Assembly (NCBI GenBank): GCA_009829735.1
Contig: CM020620.1
Location: 10,785,420 to 10,849,419, forward strand
Direction: 5' to 3'
Source of the DNA: Pyropia yezoensis
Lineage: Eukaryota > Rhodophyta > Bangiophyceae > Bangiales > Bangiaceae
DNA length: 64,000 nucleotides
Each line of letters starts with the position of its first letter. The stretch's first letter is position 1. A model generated the notes under the pieces. The model saw only the letters and a program-made list of their open reading frames with translations, searched no databases and was not told the origin of the DNA. The position numbers were made by a program, and so were the translations under genes. Positions 63,121 to 64,000 of the stretch are shown in pieces.

Positions 63121-63589
63121 TGTGGCAGTATTGACCCCCAGGTATGGGGGCAACACGTGCCATGCAAGAGGCGGCAGGCCACTAGCCTGATCCGTTCCTC
63201 CCCCTGCATTTGGGTCCATATTCCCTAAGTTTGGGATAGTTAGCTTAGTAGTAAATCCAACTTGGATTTGAGGGTTTTCTGCATTTATTGTCTTGAATTT
63301 TCGTGTGGCCCGGTGGGCAGGTGCTGAGGTGGGAGATTCTGAGTGGCGAGATTCTGAGGGGACCCTGGGGGGATAAAGGGAGGGACAGCGGGGCTTGGCC
63401 CTGCGTCCCCGTCCCGACCAAGAAGCTGTTGGACCACACACCATCTTCTTGTTTGTCAGTGGGGGGATTGCCCCACAACAGGGATAGAGTGTGTGCGACT
63501 TGCACTTCTTCCGGTTCCCCCGACACGGGAGGCAGCCCTTGTACACCGCCCCAACTTGGGTGCCGTGTGTGTAAGTGGTTTTTGCCACA
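63121..63589 (+). repeat. E3 3' LTR
   Basis: 469 bp, begins TGTGGCA and ends TGCCACA. Related copies in the opposite orientation are at 21119-21594 (solo, with target duplication) and 26109-26578. Confidence 0.88.
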
Positions 63590-64000
63590 GTATCAGGTTC
63601 TCAGTGACGACGCTTGGACCGGCTCCCGTGTCGACCACCGGAGTCACATCTTGGGGGAGGCCATCCCCCACACGCATACGAGCATTAATCTTGAGGTCGT
63701 CAGTACGCAGGACGAGCAAGGTCCCCTTGAATAAACAGGGTGTCCAGGCGGCTAATGGTTGGACAGGTAACCGCCGTCCTTTCTCCTGGCAAGCAAGGGG
63801 AGAACGAGTGGAAGTACCCTGCCGTCGGACATTCGGGAAGACGGTAGGGGGGAGCGCCTGCCCTCCTCGTTTGCAGATCCTGAGGATTTCTTGGAGGTCT
63901 CGGCTTCCAGGTCGAAGTCCGTAGAAGCTTCCTTGGTTAGAGCCTCGGTACCACGGTGGTGGACCCCCACGACGGCGGACGCCGCCCGCCGTCGCGCCCC
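63590..64000 (-). pseudogene. E4: Gypsy gag/protease fragment, cut by E3
   Basis: On the minus strand, a frame from about 63760 to the LTR junction encodes FKGTLLVLRTDDLKI, RMRVGDGLPQDVTP and VVDTGAGPSVVTENLI, the catalytic region of a retropepsin. It stops exactly where the E3 LTR begins. Upstream (63752-63970) a second minus-strand frame with Ser/Arg/Glu-rich content may be the end of gag. The element continues beyond the window. The junction suggests E3 inserted into the protease gene of E4, but the other half of E4 is not visible left of E3. Confidence 0.72.

Larger units (their letters stand above)
57901..63589 (+). mobile_element. E3: decayed Gypsy element, 5' LTR and pol lost
   Basis: Remains of a third element on the plus strand: a broken gag (to 60022), ~1 kb without recognisable pol, an antisense aORF (62783-61041), a polypurine tract and the 3' LTR (63121-63589). 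The order and the antisense placement of the aORF match E1 and E2. The left boundary is uncertain and no target duplication can be paired, because the 5' LTR is missing. Confidence 0.8.

Noticed and set aside
63121..63589. Cysteine-rich open frame on the antisense strand of the E3-family LTRs (KGCLPCRGNRKKCKS...)
   Set aside because: The copies vary at the cysteines themselves and the frame lies within LTR sequence; it looks like chance, not a zinc-finger protein.

Overview
The window looks like nuclear DNA of a GC-rich eukaryote, most likely a red alga of the Porphyra/Pyropia type. This is an inference from four things: extreme GC with Ala/Gly/Pro homopolymers, a nuclear tRNA gene with A and B boxes, a GT-AG intron, and many chromodomain-type Gypsy elements. 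A green alga cannot be excluded from sequence alone. Host genes are sparse and most of the window is repeats.

Layout. 1-8.9 kb: no recognised host gene; two copies of a palindromic MITE, one PIF/Harbinger-type MITE with TTA target duplication, and small tandem and direct repeats. 9-13.7 kb: a low-complexity hypothetical protein with a possible plastid-targeting N-terminus, then RNase HII copy 1. 13.7-16.4 kb: a tRNA-Arg(ACG) gene with an anticodon-loop intron and an apparent D-arm insertion, a broken heme-peroxidase fragment, and a poorly resolved block (B). 16.4-19.7 kb: a two-exon minus-strand gene for a P-loop NTPase joined to a putative PD-(D/E)XK nuclease, resembling Crinkler/RHS effectors. 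20.8-27.1 kb: a ~97-bp tandem array split by a solo LTR, a ~550-bp inverted repeat, and a pogo-type DNA transposon lying flush against another LTR.

28.4-49.5 kb is one chromodomain Gypsy element (E1) with perfect 5-bp target duplications. A second element (E2, 34.3-45.2 kb) is nested inside its pol, also with perfect target duplications and practically identical LTRs. 49.5-57.9 kb carries a rearranged second copy of the RNase HII block (A) and block B, a remnant of the tRNA, and a repeat pair ending in poly-C tracts. 57.9-63.6 kb is a decayed third element (E3), joined directly to a fragment of a fourth (E4).

The most interesting observation is that E1, E2 and E3 all carry a long extra ORF (aORF) in antisense orientation between pol and the polypurine tract. 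The encoded proteins are recognisably homologous although the elements are diverged. E1 and E2 also share a gag/pol arrangement consistent with -1 frameshifting at matching sites (GGGAAAC or AGGAAAC, then one codon, then the gag stop). E2 has in addition an in-frame TAA between protease and reverse transcriptase, followed after three bases by an 18-nt perfect palindrome.
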